A stretch of DNA of 64,000 nt from Pseudoalteromonas piscicida (lineage in GTDB: Bacteria > Pseudomonadota > Gammaproteobacteria > Enterobacterales > Alteromonadaceae): assembly GCF_002208135.1 (NCBI RefSeq), contig NZ_CP021646.1, forward strand, positions 1,781,501 to 1,845,500, written 5' to 3'. The translations under genes were made by a program, and so were the position numbers. This document shows, piece after piece, positions 35,070 to 46,709 of the stretch. The notes beneath the pieces are model-generated. The model was not told where the DNA came from and did not search any database. It saw only the letters and a list, made by a program, of their open reading frames with translations. Each line of letters starts with the position of its first letter. Position 1 is the first letter of the stretch.

Positions 35070-35916
35070 ACGCAATCGCTCCTTTTCCAACCCCTTCGTA
35101 CGCTCTTACTTCAACCTTATCATGTGGGTTTTGCAGCTTTATTTGGCTAGCAAGATACTCCGCAATACATTCAACTGTTGTATCACAAGGTAATATATCG
35201 CAACGTGATTTGCTGATCGCCAACTCAAAATATCCCTGCGACGAGGTATATGCGAACGCATAATCTTTATCATGCGCGGTTAAGTACTGAAGCAAACTAG
35301 GATCAATCAAGTCTTCTTCACTGCCAAGATAAATATCTTGCCATTTATCCGCCCATTGTTTTTGTAATCTAGGCATGCTGATATCGTTTAGCTTCACACC
35401 AATCAATGAACGATGACCATGAATAATACGCTGACAGTTACCATCGTGTTTCTTTAAGCCATGGCTATAGTGGTAATAGAAGCCAGTTGCGGCCTCTGGA
35501 CGCAGAGTTATATCTAAGTCTTTCACGTTTTCAGGCATATGCGGCATAATAACAGACTTAAGGTAAGCGATTGCATTGGCTTCATTGATTTCATTCCCTT
35601 CCACTACACACACCGCTTCTTCCGGTGCATTCATGGCTAAGTGATTTCCATCAAATTGCATATCAAATTCAAATCGGCCTTCACTGTGTTTAGCATTACA
35701 CGCAAGTGCGCTGGGTACCGCTAATTTATGGTCCAGTTTTTCGTCGATAATACGTTTGATTTGCTTTTTAACTTTTGCAAAATCTAACACCATAGACTCT
35801 TCGTTTAGCTCACCATGCAACACAATATCGGTGATCCAACTTTCACCTACCGCACCACGTCGTGGGCAAAGGTACGAAAAATCAATTACGGTTAAAGAGT
35901 CAACAAAAAGGATCAT
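35062..35916 (-). CDS. Double-domain QueD/PTPS-like protein
   Basis: The 284-residue protein looks like two T-fold (6-pyruvoyltetrahydropterin synthase) units in tandem. The first (residues ~1-145) has MVLDFAKVKKQI and DHKL but no zinc HGH. The second (~150-284) has SHGL and IIHGHRS zinc-type histidines, DTTVECIAEYLA, and VRAYEGVGKG. QueD converts dihydroneopterin triphosphate to 6-carboxytetrahydropterin for queuosine synthesis. The split of motifs between the halves makes its activity uncertain. Confidence 0.65.
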   Translation of the reverse strand: MILFVDSLTVIDFSYLCPRRGAVGESWITDIVLHGELNEESMVLDFAKVKKQIKRIIDEKLDHKLAVPSALACNAKHSEGRFEFDMQFDGNHLAMNAPEEAVCVVEGNEINEANAIAYLKSVIMPHMPENVKDLDITLRPEAATGFYYHYSHGLKKHDGNCQRIIHGHRSLIGVKLNDISMPRLQKQWADKWQDIYLGSEEDLIDPSLLQYLTAHDKDYAFAYTSSQGYFELAISKSRCDILPCDTTVECIAEYLASQIKLQNPHDKVEVRAYEGVGKGAIAYA

Positions 35917-36099
35917 AGATCACCCAAAATAGCCTGCTAAAAAATCATCCTCGATTATAATGATTTTCACATTATAAATCGCCCCCAATTGGAACTGATT
36001 TGCATTTAATCTCTTCAATTTTTTGAAATTTAATCAAATAGACATATCTTTAGCGCAAAATTTACAAGTCTCCGTACGCTTTTTAACTGTTCGGAGTTG

Positions 36100-36123
36100 T
36101 TTAGCGTACATCTGTACGCTAAA
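36100..36123. promoter_or_regulatory. FabR operator upstream of fabA
   Basis: A perfect palindrome of two 11-bp arms (TTTAGCGTACA and TGTACGCTAAA) around TC lies 33 nt before the fabA ATG. The core AGCGTACA...TGTACGCT fits the FabR site of gammaproteobacteria, which controls unsaturated fatty acid synthesis. Confidence 0.8.
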
Positions 36124-36156
36124 GTAGCGTCAATTTGCAAGTTAAGAAGAAGATTT

Positions 36157-36672
36157 ATGGAACCGAAGAACAGCTATACAAAAGAAGAACTTATTTTATG
36201 TGGTCGTGGAGAAATGTTTGGTGAAGGCAACTGCCGCCTACCTAGCGACAACATGCTAATGATGGATCGCATCGTTCAGATTAATGATGACGGTGGTGAG
36301 CATGGTAAAGGTCAAATTATTGCTGAACTCGACATCAACCCTGATCTGTGGTTCTTCGACTGCCACTTCAAAGGTGATCCAGTAATGCCCGGCTGTTTAG
36401 GTTTGGATGCGATGTGGCAATTGGTAGGCTTCTTCCTTGGTTGGTCTGGTGGTCCTGGCCTTGGTCGTGCACTCGGTGTGGGCGAAGTGAAGTTTACGGG
36501 TCAAATCTTACCGACTGCTAAAAAAGTAACTTATCGCATTGAAATGAAGCGCGTTATCAAACGTAAGCTATTTATGGGTCTAGCAGATGGTATCGTCGAA
36601 GTTGATGGTCGCGTGATCTATGAAGCAAAAGATTTGAAAGTAGGTCTTTTCCAAGATACCAGCGCATTTTAA
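36157..36672 (+). CDS. fabA: 3-hydroxydecanoyl-ACP dehydratase/isomerase
   Basis: The product is 171 residues from ATG 36157, giving the usual N-terminus [12 protein letters not shown]; the longer frame from 36097 overlaps the FabR operator. The hotdog catalytic His is in [16 protein letters not shown] near residue 71 and the Asp in GLDAMWQL near 84. FabA introduces the cis double bond in unsaturated fatty acid synthesis. It is regulated by the FabR palindrome upstream. Confidence 0.96.
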   Translation: MEPKNSYTKEELILCGRGEMFGEGNCRLPSDNMLMMDRIVQINDDGGEHGKGQIIAELDINPDLWFFDCHFKGDPVMPGCLGLDAMWQLVGFFLGWSGGPGLGRALGVGEVKFTGQILPTAKKVTYRIEMKRVIKRKLFMGLADGIVEVDGRVIYEAKDLKVGLFQDTSAF

Positions 36673-36710
36673 CTTTTTCGCTGTTATCGTTTTATAGCTT
36701 TAAAAACACA

Positions 36711-36732
36711 CAAAGCCCCATCTGGGGCTTTG
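36711..36732. terminator. Terminator between fabA and rmf
   Basis: The stem CAAAGCCCC / GGGGCTTTG with a 4-base loop lies between the convergent fabA and rmf genes. It has T-runs on both sides. Confidence 0.75.
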
Positions 36733-36750
36733 CTCTCCTAAAATTCGGTA

Positions 36751-36921
36751 TCAGGTTTTAAAGATGTTGCGATTATCCATCGCTTCTCGCCATCCGCCTA
36801 ACCATTCTGATCTGTGTTCTACTTGTTGATAGGGACAATTTTCTTTCGACCGACCGGCTAATCCTGCCTTAAATCCTTGTGAATGTGCTCTTTCTAAACG
36901 GTCTCTTTTCTGTCTCTTCAT
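36751..36921 (-). CDS. rmf: Ribosome modulation factor
   Basis: The product is 56 residues from ATG 36921, selected for the AGGTGAGGA ribosome binding site and the RMF N-terminus MKRQKRDRLERAHSQGF. The frame is open 27 codons further upstream but has no family features there. RMF binds the 30S subunit and drives 100S ribosome dimers in stationary phase. It is convergent with fabA, the same neighbourhood as in E. coli. Confidence 0.94.
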   Translation of the reverse strand: MKRQKRDRLERAHSQGFKAGLAGRSKENCPYQQVEHRSEWLGGWREAMDNRNIFKT

Positions 36922-37409
36922 AGGTAATATCCTCACCTTTTTCTCGATCAGCATTAGCGTTTCTAATACTGTGTAGTTCAAACTTGAGCGAACGTCATTC
37001 AAAACGAAGATAGTGACTTGCGATATAATGACTATTCGTACTAACTATTTAAATTAAAGATCTTATTGAGAAAAGTTAAACACGAGCGACATCGTATTTC
37101 ATACAGATGTGCTACTTACCGATGAGATTTGGCCAAACCCATACCTTCAATAAATCACATCTAAGCGAGTCATGCAACGATCAGAAATGTAATTCTTGTA
37201 CAGTTGAGTACAAAAAGCATAATTATTTTATTTTCGTAATGTCTTTAGGATATTTAAGACACAAAGATTAGTTTTAAGACATTGATTTTCTATATATTGC
37301 TGTAAAAAAACATTCATAATATAGTAATAAAAAGAGGCTGGACGAATCCAACCTCTTTTCAATAACTTGAGTTTTTAAATCGAGCAAAGCTCAATTAAGC
37401 AGTACTATC
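36922..37409. other. Intergenic region between rmf and serS
   Basis: An AT-rich ~490-nt region holds the rmf promoter and leader on the right-to-left side and the serS terminator at 37331-37359. No gene or RNA was recognised. Confidence 0.6.
37331..37359 (-). terminator. serS terminator
   Basis: The imperfect stem AGAGGTTGGA / TCCAGCCTCT (minus strand) is followed by TTTTTATT, about 50 nt beyond the serS stop. Confidence 0.75.
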
Positions 37410-38711
<1,302 letters not shown>

Positions 38712-39092
38712 TTAACCTTTTTGCATGATGAGGCAGAGACCAACCCAGGCCATAAAGATACACGCCACCACGTTTAATGTGACGTTAAACGCCATTTTCA
38801 CATATTGCCCTTGCTGAAGTAACAACAAGGAATCCATTGAGAATGTAGAAAAAGTAGTCAGCGCACCTAAAAACCCAATACCTATCAGCGTTTTAGATGG
38901 TGAAACTGAGATAACTTCTTTTTCAATTAAACCGTAAAGCACACCCATCAATAATGAACCAAGAATATTAACGATCAACGTCCCAAAAGGGAATCCCTTA
39001 CCTAAGAGTTTTATCGATATATCGCTGATAAAAAAGCGTAACATTGCACCAAACGCTCCACCCAGTGCAATTGTGAGGTAATTTATCAGCAT
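38712..39092 (-). CDS. crcB: Fluoride ion channel CrcB
   Basis: This 126-residue membrane protein with four hydrophobic segments belongs to the Fluc/CrcB family of fluoride exporters. The motif GGxxGAMLRF near residue 11 and TFSTFSMD near residue 79 are family hallmarks. It starts 2 nt after the rarA stop. No fluoride riboswitch was seen, which is expected because crcB is internal to an operon. Confidence 0.92.
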   Translation of the reverse strand: MLINYLTIALGGAFGAMLRFFISDISIKLLGKGFPFGTLIVNILGSLLMGVLYGLIEKEVISVSPSKTLIGIGFLGALTTFSTFSMDSLLLLQQGQYVKMAFNVTLNVVACIFMAWVGLCLIMQKG

Positions 39093-39094
39093 CG

Positions 39095-40435
39095 CTACTT
39101 GTACCTCTTGTTGCTACTTTGCGCGTTTTGCGTCTGTAGATAGTTGAGCTTATCGGCGATTTGTTTCTCAAGTCCCCTATCTGTGGGTTGATAGTATTGT
39201 CGCTCTTGAATAGCTTCTGGGAAGTAATTTTCTCCTGCTGCAAACGCGCCGGGTTCATTATGTGCATAGCGGTATTCTTCGCCAAAACCGAGCTCTTTCA
39301 TTAGTTTTGTCGGTGCGTTTCTGAGATGTTCAGGTACGGGGTAATTCGGATCACTTGCTGCATCACGCTTAGCCTGATTGAACGCCATGTAGACTGCATT
39401 ACTTTTTGGCGCACTTGCGAGATAAAGCGTCGCCTGTGCTATTGCACGCTCACCTTCACTTGGCCCAACACGATGAAATATATCCCATGCATTTAACGCA
39501 ACCTGCATCGCTCTTGGGTCTGCATTGCCGATATCTTCCGTGGCAATGGCCAGTAGTCGCCTTGCCACATATAGCGGATCACCACCACCTGCCAATATCT
39601 TACAATACCAATAGAGTGCCGCGTCTGGTGCGCTACCGCGAACTGACTTATGAAACGCTGAGATTAGGTCATAGTAAAGGTCGCCCTTGTTGTCATAACT
39701 TGATAGTTGGCTGGGCAACACTTGTTTTAATACGAGTTCGTTCACCAAATGACTGTTTAAGTTTGGATCAAAGCTTAAGTCAACTGCCTGCTCCAGCAGA
39801 TTAAGCGCCTTTCTCGCATCTCCCGAAGCTGCTTTAGCGATGAGTTCAAGCGCGCTGTCATCTATTGTGATAGCTAATTTCGACAGCTGTTCATCGCGTG
39901 ACAACGCGTCTTCTAGTACTTGAGTTAATTCATCTTCTACAAGCGATTGTAGAGTATAAACACGTGCACGAGACAAAATCGCGTTATTCAGTGCAAAAGA
40001 AGGGTTTTCAGTGGTAGCACCAATAAAAATAAAAGTGCCATCTTCAATATGAGGTAGAAACCCGTCTTGCTGAGACTTGTTAAAACGATGAACTTCATCA
40101 ACAAATAATAGCGTACGCCTACCAAACTGAGCGAGTCGGTTTTTAGCATCAACGACCGCTTCACGAACTTCTTTAATTCCTGCACTAACAGCGGAAAGCT
40201 TAATAAGCTCAGCGTCTGCATAGTTGGCAATAATCTCAGCAAGAGTGGTTTTACCCACACCTGGTGGGCCCCAAAGGATCAGGCTATGACAACGACCAGA
40301 CTCAATCGCACGATAGAGTACTGAACCTTTGGATAAAATATGGCTCTGCCCAACATAATGATCTAACGAAGTTGGCCGCATTCTTGCGGCCAACGGTCGT
40401 ACATCTGGTGTAAAATCAAATCCTAAACTAGTCAC
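39095..40435 (-). CDS. rarA: Replication-associated recombination ATPase RarA
   Basis: The 446-residue AAA+ ATPase (MgsA/RarA) acts at stalled replication forks. Walker A is GPPGVGKTT near residue 55 and Walker B is [10 protein letters not shown] near residue 105. Sensor and oligomerisation regions follow. It overlaps lolA by 8 nt, as in many gammaproteobacteria. Confidence 0.95.
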   Translation of the reverse strand: MTSLGFDFTPDVRPLAARMRPTSLDHYVGQSHILSKGSVLYRAIESGRCHSLILWGPPGVGKTTLAEIIANYADAELIKLSAVSAGIKEVREAVVDAKNRLAQFGRRTLLFVDEVHRFNKSQQDGFLPHIEDGTFIFIGATTENPSFALNNAILSRARVYTLQSLVEDELTQVLEDALSRDEQLSKLAITIDDSALELIAKAASGDARKALNLLEQAVDLSFDPNLNSHLVNELVLKQVLPSQLSSYDNKGDLYYDLISAFHKSVRGSAPDAALYWYCKILAGGGDPLYVARRLLAIATEDIGNADPRAMQVALNAWDIFHRVGPSEGERAIAQATLYLASAPKSNAVYMAFNQAKRDAASDPNYPVPEHLRNAPTKLMKELGFGEEYRYAHNEPGAFAAGENYFPEAIQERQYYQPTDRGLEKQIADKLNYLQTQNAQSSNKRYK

Positions 40436-41066
40436 TGCCTCTTTGGTCGTCTACGACCACTCCTTGTGGAATTGTAAACTCAAACAAACTCTCTTTTACC
40501 GGCGCATTAACTTGACTTTCCTTAAAGCTAAACGTAGAAACTTGCCCGGAAATATCATTCACTTTCAAAAATGCCAAGCCATCGTTCTTATCGTCAAAAC
40601 GCAGTGTTAATTGCTCTACCTGTGAGTCTACTTTGTTTTTTGGCGTGATCAGATACTCTTGACCGTCAAGTGTTACGTTGTACTTCAACCATTGGCTGTT
40701 CTCTTGAGTAGTAAGCAGCACAAAGGGTGTGGTATCAATGAGTTTAGTCGTGTCGAGAATAGTCACTTGCTCAGCAAACGTATCGTAGTAATAAGTTGTC
40801 GCACCGCTTGATACAAATAAAGTGTCATCCGGCATCTCTTGTTGCCAGCGTATTTTTAGTGGTTGCGCTAACGTGATCGCCCCTTCACCGGTTTGCAACT
40901 CATTGCCTTCTTGATCTTTAACGATTTGCTCAAACTTACCTTGAAAACTGGTTAATTCGGCCAGCCTTGCTTTTAGGCTTTGCATCGCAGCTTCGTCAGC
41001 CCACACAGGCTGAATAAAGAGATTTGATAGTACAGTTAGCAACGCAATTTGCTTAATTTTTTTCAT
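40428..41066 (-). CDS. lolA: Outer-membrane lipoprotein carrier LolA
   Basis: The 212-residue periplasmic protein has a signal peptide (first ~23 residues, ending in VWA). The LolA domain follows, including [14 protein letters not shown] near residue 37 and the LRFDDKNDG strand. LolA carries lipoproteins from LolCDE to LolB. The ATG shares one base with the ftsK stop (TAATG), giving tight coupling. Confidence 0.93.
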   Translation of the reverse strand: MKKIKQIALLTVLSNLFIQPVWADEAAMQSLKARLAELTSFQGKFEQIVKDQEGNELQTGEGAITLAQPLKIRWQQEMPDDTLFVSSGATTYYYDTFAEQVTILDTTKLIDTTPFVLLTTQENSQWLKYNVTLDGQEYLITPKNKVDSQVEQLTLRFDDKNDGLAFLKVNDISGQVSTFSFKESQVNAPVKESLFEFTIPQGVVVDDQRGSD

Positions 41067-43675
41067 TAATTGGCTCCACCTTTTACCAATACATCTCGTG
41101 CACCGTTATGACCAGGAGCACTTACCACTCCCGACATTTCCATTTGCTCAACCAATCGAGCAGCACGGTTATAACCAACTCTTAACTTACGTTGTACACT
41201 TGAGACAGAGACTTTGCCTGTCTCAATGACAAACCCAACGGCTTCATCGTACAGTGGATCAGACTCTTCATCTCCACCTTCCGGTGCTTCACCAGGTAAT
41301 AAAATATCCTCAGTTGCTTCACCACATAGGATTTCTTCTACATAGTTTGGCTTGCCTCTTGCCTTCCAGTCATTCACTACGGCATGTACTTCATGATCGT
41401 CAACAAACGCACCATGTACACGAACGGGGACGCTAGTTCCGGGCGGCAGATAGAGCATATCACCCATACCCAGCAAGTTTTCTGCACCTTGCTGGTCTAA
41501 TATTGTGCGCGAATCAATCTTACTTGATACTTGGAACGCCATTCGTGTTGGTATATTCGCTTTGATCAGACCTGTAATTACATCTACTGATGGCCGCTGT
41601 GTTGCCAGCACTAAATGTATACCTGCCGCTCGCGCTTTTTGTGCAATACGCGCGATTAACTCTTCTACTTTTTTACCAACAATCATCATCATGTCGGCAA
41701 ATTCGTCTATTACGACTACAATACTCGGTAATTTATCTAACTCTTGTGGCTCATCTGCCATACCGTCTGTATCTTTAAAGAGCGGATCTAAAATTGGATG
41801 ACCAGCTTCTTTGGCGTCTTTAATCTTCTGATTGTAACCTTTAAGGTTACGAACACCGAGTGCCGACATTAGCTTGTAACGGCGTTCCATCTCGCCCACA
41901 CACCAGCGTAGCGCATTTGCTGCCTCTTTCATATCGGTAACCACTTCACATAATAAATGTGGGATACCTTCATAAACCGAAAGCTCTAGCATTTTCGGAT
42001 CTATCATGATCATCCGCACATCTTCTGGCGGAGACTTATATAACAAGCTTAAGATCATGACATTAACGCCCACTGACTTACCAGAGCCGGTTGTACCTGC
42101 CACCAGCAGGTGTGGCATTTTGGCTAAATCAGCAACGACCGCTTGGCCCGCGATATCTTTACCAAGCACCATAGTCAAAGGTGATGGGTTTTGTTCAAAC
42201 TTAGGAGCATCTATCACTTCGGACAAACGTACGATTTCACGGTGTTTGTTAGGCAGCTCTAAACCGACATACGTCTTGCCTGGGATAACCTCAACTACAC
42301 GCACACTGACCGCGGATAATGAACGCGCTAAGTCTTTGGCTAGACCGGTGATCTTAGCGACTTTAATGCCTGGCGCGAGATCTAACTCAAAGCGCGTAAC
42401 GACAGGACCAGGATACACACCAACTACCTGAGCCTGAATGTTGAAGTCTAATAGTTTAGTTTCAACCAGCCGCGAAACCTGATCTAACTCTTCTTGCGAA
42501 ATTGGGTTTTTAGCCTTGTCCGGCCTATCCAACAAATCTAATGAAGGTAATGGATCTGCAGGTGGCTGAGCTTCTAGAAGCGCTTCAAATTGCTCTTTTG
42601 CGCTCGGTGGAGGCTGATAACCATTGGCGGCCTTTTCAGGTGCTTTAGGCTTAAGCGGTCTTGCCGGAGAAACCACTTTGGTTTCGTGCACTGGAGCTTC
42701 ATCCAAGGCATTTAAAGCCGCGACAGTATCTAGTGGCTCATCTTCTATCGCCGAAAAATTGATTTCTTGCTCTAGAATATCATCTAGCTCATCAAATACC
42801 GACGGCTCTTTCTTCTCCTGCAGATCAGAGTGCTGTGCAGACGCGGTCTGAGGTGTAGGTTCAGTGTTCGTTTTACCGAACAATTTATCTTTTAATTTGC
42901 CAAGTCCACTTGGTTCTTCTTCAGTATCGAAGTCAACATTAATTTCGGTATCGGTTTGTTGCTGAACAGTCTGCTCGTGATCATCTTTTCGCTCTGTCGC
43001 TATTATTGGTGTCTCAGTTTCTACTCTATCCGTGTTAACGCTAACGGCTTCAGATTTCTGTGAAACTGACTGCGCTTGCTCTATATCGCGCTCTGCTGTC
43101 AGTCTATCGCGTAACCACCTAAAGCCGGCAAGTACCTTTTCACCCAAATAATCAACGAATTCAACCCAAGACACACCGGTAAGTAGTGTCACTCCGGCGA
43201 AGAAAAAACACAGTAACAGAATAGAAGTACCGGTAAAGTTAAAGGCAGGCATCATTGCACCAGCAACCACATCCCCTACTACCCCACCAGATGAGAAATT
43301 ATAGATATCATCGAAATTGATACTGCTGATTGCACTCGCAGAGGTGATAAATAATGTCGCGCCGATAAGACGTAAACCTAGTGTGGTGTAATCTAGTTGC
43401 AGTAGTTTATGCGGCTTTTTAAACAGTAAATAACCAAGAAACTGCAGCGCAGCTGGGATCAAAAACGCCAGCCAACCGAAACTCAGCAGCATAATGTCTG
43501 CCAGCCAAGCTCCGGCAGCACCAGTGATATTGTTTACTTTTACGTACTCACCGGATTGAGTCCAAGCAGGATCGGCTGGGTCGAAACTTATCAACGCACA
43601 CAACATAAATATTGCTGCAGCCGTGCTCACAATCAAACCTGTCTCTAAGAGGCGTTGCACACCATTTAAGCGCAT
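41066..43675 (-). CDS. ftsK: DNA translocase FtsK
   Basis: The product is 869 residues from ATG 43675 (AGGT ribosome binding site); the upstream in-frame start at 43735 gives no typical residues. Four N-terminal membrane segments span residues ~5-160. A Glu/Pro-rich linker of ~200 residues follows, then the motor with Walker A GTTGSGKS near residue 528 and Walker [13 protein letters not shown] near 657. The C-terminal winged-helix gamma domain recognises KOPS. The linker is much shorter than in E. coli. FtsK activates XerCD at dif. Confidence 0.95.
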   Translation of the reverse strand: MRLNGVQRLLETGLIVSTAAAIFMLCALISFDPADPAWTQSGEYVKVNNITGAAGAWLADIMLLSFGWLAFLIPAALQFLGYLLFKKPHKLLQLDYTTLGLRLIGATLFITSASAISSINFDDIYNFSSGGVVGDVVAGAMMPAFNFTGTSILLLCFFFAGVTLLTGVSWVEFVDYLGEKVLAGFRWLRDRLTAERDIEQAQSVSQKSEAVSVNTDRVETETPIIATERKDDHEQTVQQQTDTEINVDFDTEEEPSGLGKLKDKLFGKTNTEPTPQTASAQHSDLQEKKEPSVFDELDDILEQEINFSAIEDEPLDTVAALNALDEAPVHETKVVSPARPLKPKAPEKAANGYQPPPSAKEQFEALLEAQPPADPLPSLDLLDRPDKAKNPISQEELDQVSRLVETKLLDFNIQAQVVGVYPGPVVTRFELDLAPGIKVAKITGLAKDLARSLSAVSVRVVEVIPGKTYVGLELPNKHREIVRLSEVIDAPKFEQNPSPLTMVLGKDIAGQAVVADLAKMPHLLVAGTTGSGKSVGVNVMILSLLYKSPPEDVRMIMIDPKMLELSVYEGIPHLLCEVVTDMKEAANALRWCVGEMERRYKLMSALGVRNLKGYNQKIKDAKEAGHPILDPLFKDTDGMADEPQELDKLPSIVVVIDEFADMMMIVGKKVEELIARIAQKARAAGIHLVLATQRPSVDVITGLIKANIPTRMAFQVSSKIDSRTILDQQGAENLLGMGDMLYLPPGTSVPVRVHGAFVDDHEVHAVVNDWKARGKPNYVEEILCGEATEDILLPGEAPEGGDEESDPLYDEAVGFVIETGKVSVSSVQRKLRVGYNRAARLVEQMEMSGVVSAPGHNGARDVLVKGGAN

Positions 43676-43790
43676 TGTAATTAAACCTTTTTTTCTGTTT
43701 CTTTTCTGGACTATAAAAGCCCAAAACGTCAGCAAATTAGTGATTTGCGTTAGTTTTGCTGTATATACTTACACCTTACCAAGAAATACC

Positions 43791-44270
43791 TCAAGGTGCA
43801 CAAGGTTTTATTACTTCTCCTTCTTCTCCTTTTACTTCTTCCATGACCACAAAAGTGCGACTTTCACTGATGTTTGGCAGCTTAAGTAAAATTTCTCCTA
43901 ACACTCCGCGATATTCTGACATGTCGGTCACTCGTGTTTTCAATAGATAGTCGAAACTACCGGACACAAGGTGACATTCAATAATTTCGTCATGCTGCTT
44001 CACTGCTTGATTAAATCTATCGAACACATCAGGCGAGTTTTTATTCACTGTAACTTCAACAAACACTAAAAGTCCCTGTCCAAGCTTAGCAGGATCGACT
44101 ACCGCTTTATAACCTCGAATAAATCCTTCTCGCTCCAGCTTTTTAACGCGCTCCAAGCAAGGCGTAGCGCTCAATCCTATGCGTTTGGCCAATTCTACGT
44201 TCGAAATTCTGCCATCTTTCTGAAGTTCGACTAAAATCTTTCTGTCGATCCTGTCTAGTTGTTGATACAT
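43791..44270 (-). CDS. lrp: Leucine-responsive regulator Lrp
   Basis: The 159-residue protein has an N-terminal helix-turn-helix (residues ~8-55, GRISNVELAKRIGLSATP) and a C-terminal RAM ligand domain. Similarity to E. coli Lrp is high across the length. It is divergent from ald, a usual Lrp/AsnC target, and the 140-nt AT-rich spacer likely contains its sites. Confidence 0.93.
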   Translation of the reverse strand: MYQQLDRIDRKILVELQKDGRISNVELAKRIGLSATPCLERVKKLEREGFIRGYKAVVDPAKLGQGLLVFVEVTVNKNSPDVFDRFNQAVKQHDEIIECHLVSGSFDYLLKTRVTDMSEYRGVLGEILLKLPNISESRTFVVMEEVKGEEGEVIKPCAP

Positions 44271-44409
44271 AGTGTAGTTTTTTATCCTGAATGATTCATT
44301 AATTTAGAGTATATCACTACATTGAAATATTAAAACAGTGAGACACACTGGCTATAGGTAAATATAATAGTCAAAAATTTTACCCCGTTCTTATTTTGAG
44401 GCGAATATT

Positions 44410-45531
44410 ATGATTATTGGTGTACCTAAAGAGATAAAAAACCACGAATACCGCGTTGGTATGGTTCCTGCGAGCGTTCGTGAACTAATCAATCACGGTC
44501 ACGAAGTCGTTGTTGAAACAAATGCTGGTATCGGCATTGGTTTTACTGACGAAGATTATGTTCAAGTTGGTGCTAAAGTGTTAGACACAGCAGCAGAGGT
44601 TTTTGCTACTGCTGATATGATTGTTAAAGTAAAAGAGCCTCAAGCTATTGAGCGCGCAATGCTACGTGAAGATCAAATCCTATTCACTTACCTTCACCTA
44701 GCACCAGATCTTCCACAAACAGAAGATCTGATCAAGAGCGGTGCTATCTGTATCGCATACGAGACTGTAACTGACGCGCGTGGTGGTCTTCCACTGCTAG
44801 CGCCAATGTCAGAAGTTGCTGGTCGTATGTCAATTCAAGCTGGTGCTCAAGCGCTTGAAAAGTCACGTGAAGGCCGTGGTATGCTGCTAGGTGGTGTACC
44901 TGGCGTTGAACCAGCTAAAGTCGTTGTGATCGGTGGTGGTATGGTTGGTCGTAACGCAGCGCAAATGGCTGTAGGTCTGGGCGCAGACGTTACTATTCTT
45001 GACCGTAGCATTGATGTATTACGTTCTTTGAATGCACAGTTCGGTAGCCAAGCTAAAGTTATCTACTCAACAGCTGATGCACTTGAAAAGCACGTACTAG
45101 AAGCTGACCTTGTGATCGGTGGCGTACTAATTCCTGGTGCAGCGGCTCCTAAGCTTGTAACTGCAGAACACATCAAAGCGATGAAGCCTGGTGCTGCTAT
45201 CGTTGACGTTGCAATCGACCAAGGTGGCTGTATTGCTACTTCTAAAGCGACTACACACGCAGATCCAACATACATTGTTGATGACGTAGTTCACTACTGT
45301 GTAGCTAACATGCCTGGTGCTGTACCTCGTACTTCAACTTTTGCACTTAACAATGCAACGCTTCCGTACATCATCAAGCTTGCTAACTTAGGCTACAAAC
45401 AAGCGCTACTTAATGACAAACACTTTATGGACGGCTTAAACGTTCTGAAAGGTCAAGTAACGTGTAAAGAAGTGGCAGAAGGCTTCAACATGGAATATGT
45501 TGACCCACGCGCTGCTCTAGAAAATGCTTAA
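44410..45531 (+). CDS. ald: Alanine dehydrogenase
   Basis: The 373-residue enzyme interconverts L-alanine and pyruvate with [19 protein letters not shown] at the N-terminus, the Rossmann motif [16 protein letters not shown] near residue 173, and catalytic Lys and His in the first 100 residues are typical. A GAGG ribosome binding site precedes the ATG. It has codon use typical of highly expressed genes. A strong terminator follows. Confidence 0.97.
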   Translation: MIIGVPKEIKNHEYRVGMVPASVRELINHGHEVVVETNAGIGIGFTDEDYVQVGAKVLDTAAEVFATADMIVKVKEPQAIERAMLREDQILFTYLHLAPDLPQTEDLIKSGAICIAYETVTDARGGLPLLAPMSEVAGRMSIQAGAQALEKSREGRGMLLGGVPGVEPAKVVVIGGGMVGRNAAQMAVGLGADVTILDRSIDVLRSLNAQFGSQAKVIYSTADALEKHVLEADLVIGGVLIPGAAAPKLVTAEHIKAMKPGAAIVDVAIDQGGCIATSKATTHADPTYIVDDVVHYCVANMPGAVPRTSTFALNNATLPYIIKLANLGYKQALLNDKHFMDGLNVLKGQVTCKEVAEGFNMEYVDPRAALENA

Positions 45532-45552
45532 TTTTGAATTTTAAGTAGTAAA

Positions 45553-45578
45553 AAGGGCTTCAATTGAAGCCCTTTTTT
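45553..45578. terminator. Terminator after ald
   Basis: AAGGGCTTC / GAAGCCCTT with a 4-base AATT centre is followed by TTTTTTT. A shorter A-run on the other side could also serve the convergent lipoprotein gene. Confidence 0.88.
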
Positions 45579-45583
45579 TGCTG

Positions 45584-46543
45584 TTAGTTTGTCTCAAAAT
45601 TCACTTCGGTATCTTGCGTTAACGTAACATCTTTTGTTTGATACAAACTAAAATCTGCATCTATCGTTTCGGCATCATCTAAATGACCTAAGCACGAATA
45701 CCCTAGTTTGTAGTCTCCAGAACCAATAAATGCTATCTCATATTCACTCTCGGCATCTAAGTTTGCGGTTGCTACTGGTGCAGCATCTTCATCACTAATG
45801 TCGCTTGGCACTGCAACATCCGCTTTATAAAGATAAACAACATGTTTGTACTCTCCGACTAGAGGAGCTAGGTCCGCGTTATCTGCTATACATGCATTTT
45901 TCACAGCCTCGCTAACCGTGCCCTCAATCTCGAAACTGGTTAACAGGTTTTCCAAACGGACAGCTGTTGGTTTTAGATAAACAGTGTCATCATTTCCGCG
46001 TTTCAACAGCGCTTTATTCAAGTCAAACTCCAATACGATTTGGTTCTCACCTTCATTTAACGAGAAGTTATTGAGTTGGATTTCACCTACTCCATTGTTA
46101 CCTTTACGGGTTACGGCTAGTGGGGCTTGACTACCATCTAAAAAACGCACGCTAGAGGTTAAATCAAAGTTAGACCCTGCACTACCGTTTACAACATCGG
46201 CTCTGATCCACTCATAATCGCCAGCATCGATCTCTTGGTCCTTTACAACCAAATAGATATCGTCACCCGTATATTCAAGCAGATTGATTTTCATTGGATT
46301 ACCCTGTGCATCCAAGGTGTCAAATTTAACATCTTCTTTTCCGGATGCTCTAAATGTCAACTGCTGAATAACAAGGTTGACCTCTGCAAGATTATTCACA
46401 GCAGCATCTGAGACACCCACACTTACGGTGGTTTTTTGAGTTGGTTGAGTGGTGTTGTTTTTGTTTGAGTCAGAATCTGAACCGCCACCGCATGCAGCGA
46501 GTATCATCACCGAGGCAATTGCTGTTAAAACTGGTTTATACAT
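45584..46543 (-). CDS. DUF4382 lipoprotein
   Basis: The 319-residue protein has a lipoprotein signal (lipobox LAAC, Cys ~18) followed by a Gly/Ser/Asp-rich linker. The DUF4382 domain lies at about 40-200 (VSVGVSDAAVNNLAEVNLVI). A C-terminal beta-rich part follows. DUF4382 proteins are cell-surface lipoproteins of marine bacteria with unknown function. It is monocistronic, convergent with ald. Confidence 0.8.
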   Translation of the reverse strand: MYKPVLTAIASVMILAACGGGSDSDSNKNNTTQPTQKTTVSVGVSDAAVNNLAEVNLVIQQLTFRASGKEDVKFDTLDAQGNPMKINLLEYTGDDIYLVVKDQEIDAGDYEWIRADVVNGSAGSNFDLTSSVRFLDGSQAPLAVTRKGNNGVGEIQLNNFSLNEGENQIVLEFDLNKALLKRGNDDTVYLKPTAVRLENLLTSFEIEGTVSEAVKNACIADNADLAPLVGEYKHVVYLYKADVAVPSDISDEDAAPVATANLDAESEYEIAFIGSGDYKLGYSCLGHLDDAETIDADFSLYQTKDVTLTQDTEVNFETN

Positions 46544-46709
46544 TGATGTTTTCTCCTCTTCTAAGTATTAAAGAATAGGAATTGCACCGTGAATAGATAA
46601 TTAATATAAACGCAATAATTTGAAATACCTTCAAATGCAGCACAGAAGGTTTGGCATTTTCTTATTAAATGTCATAAGTTTAATGTATCAAATTTATTGG
46701 AGTGTGGTC

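Noticed and set aside
43676..43735. Upstream start for ftsK
   Set aside because: The extra residues (Lys/Arg-rich) precede the usual FtsK start [10 protein letters not shown], which has its own AGGT site.
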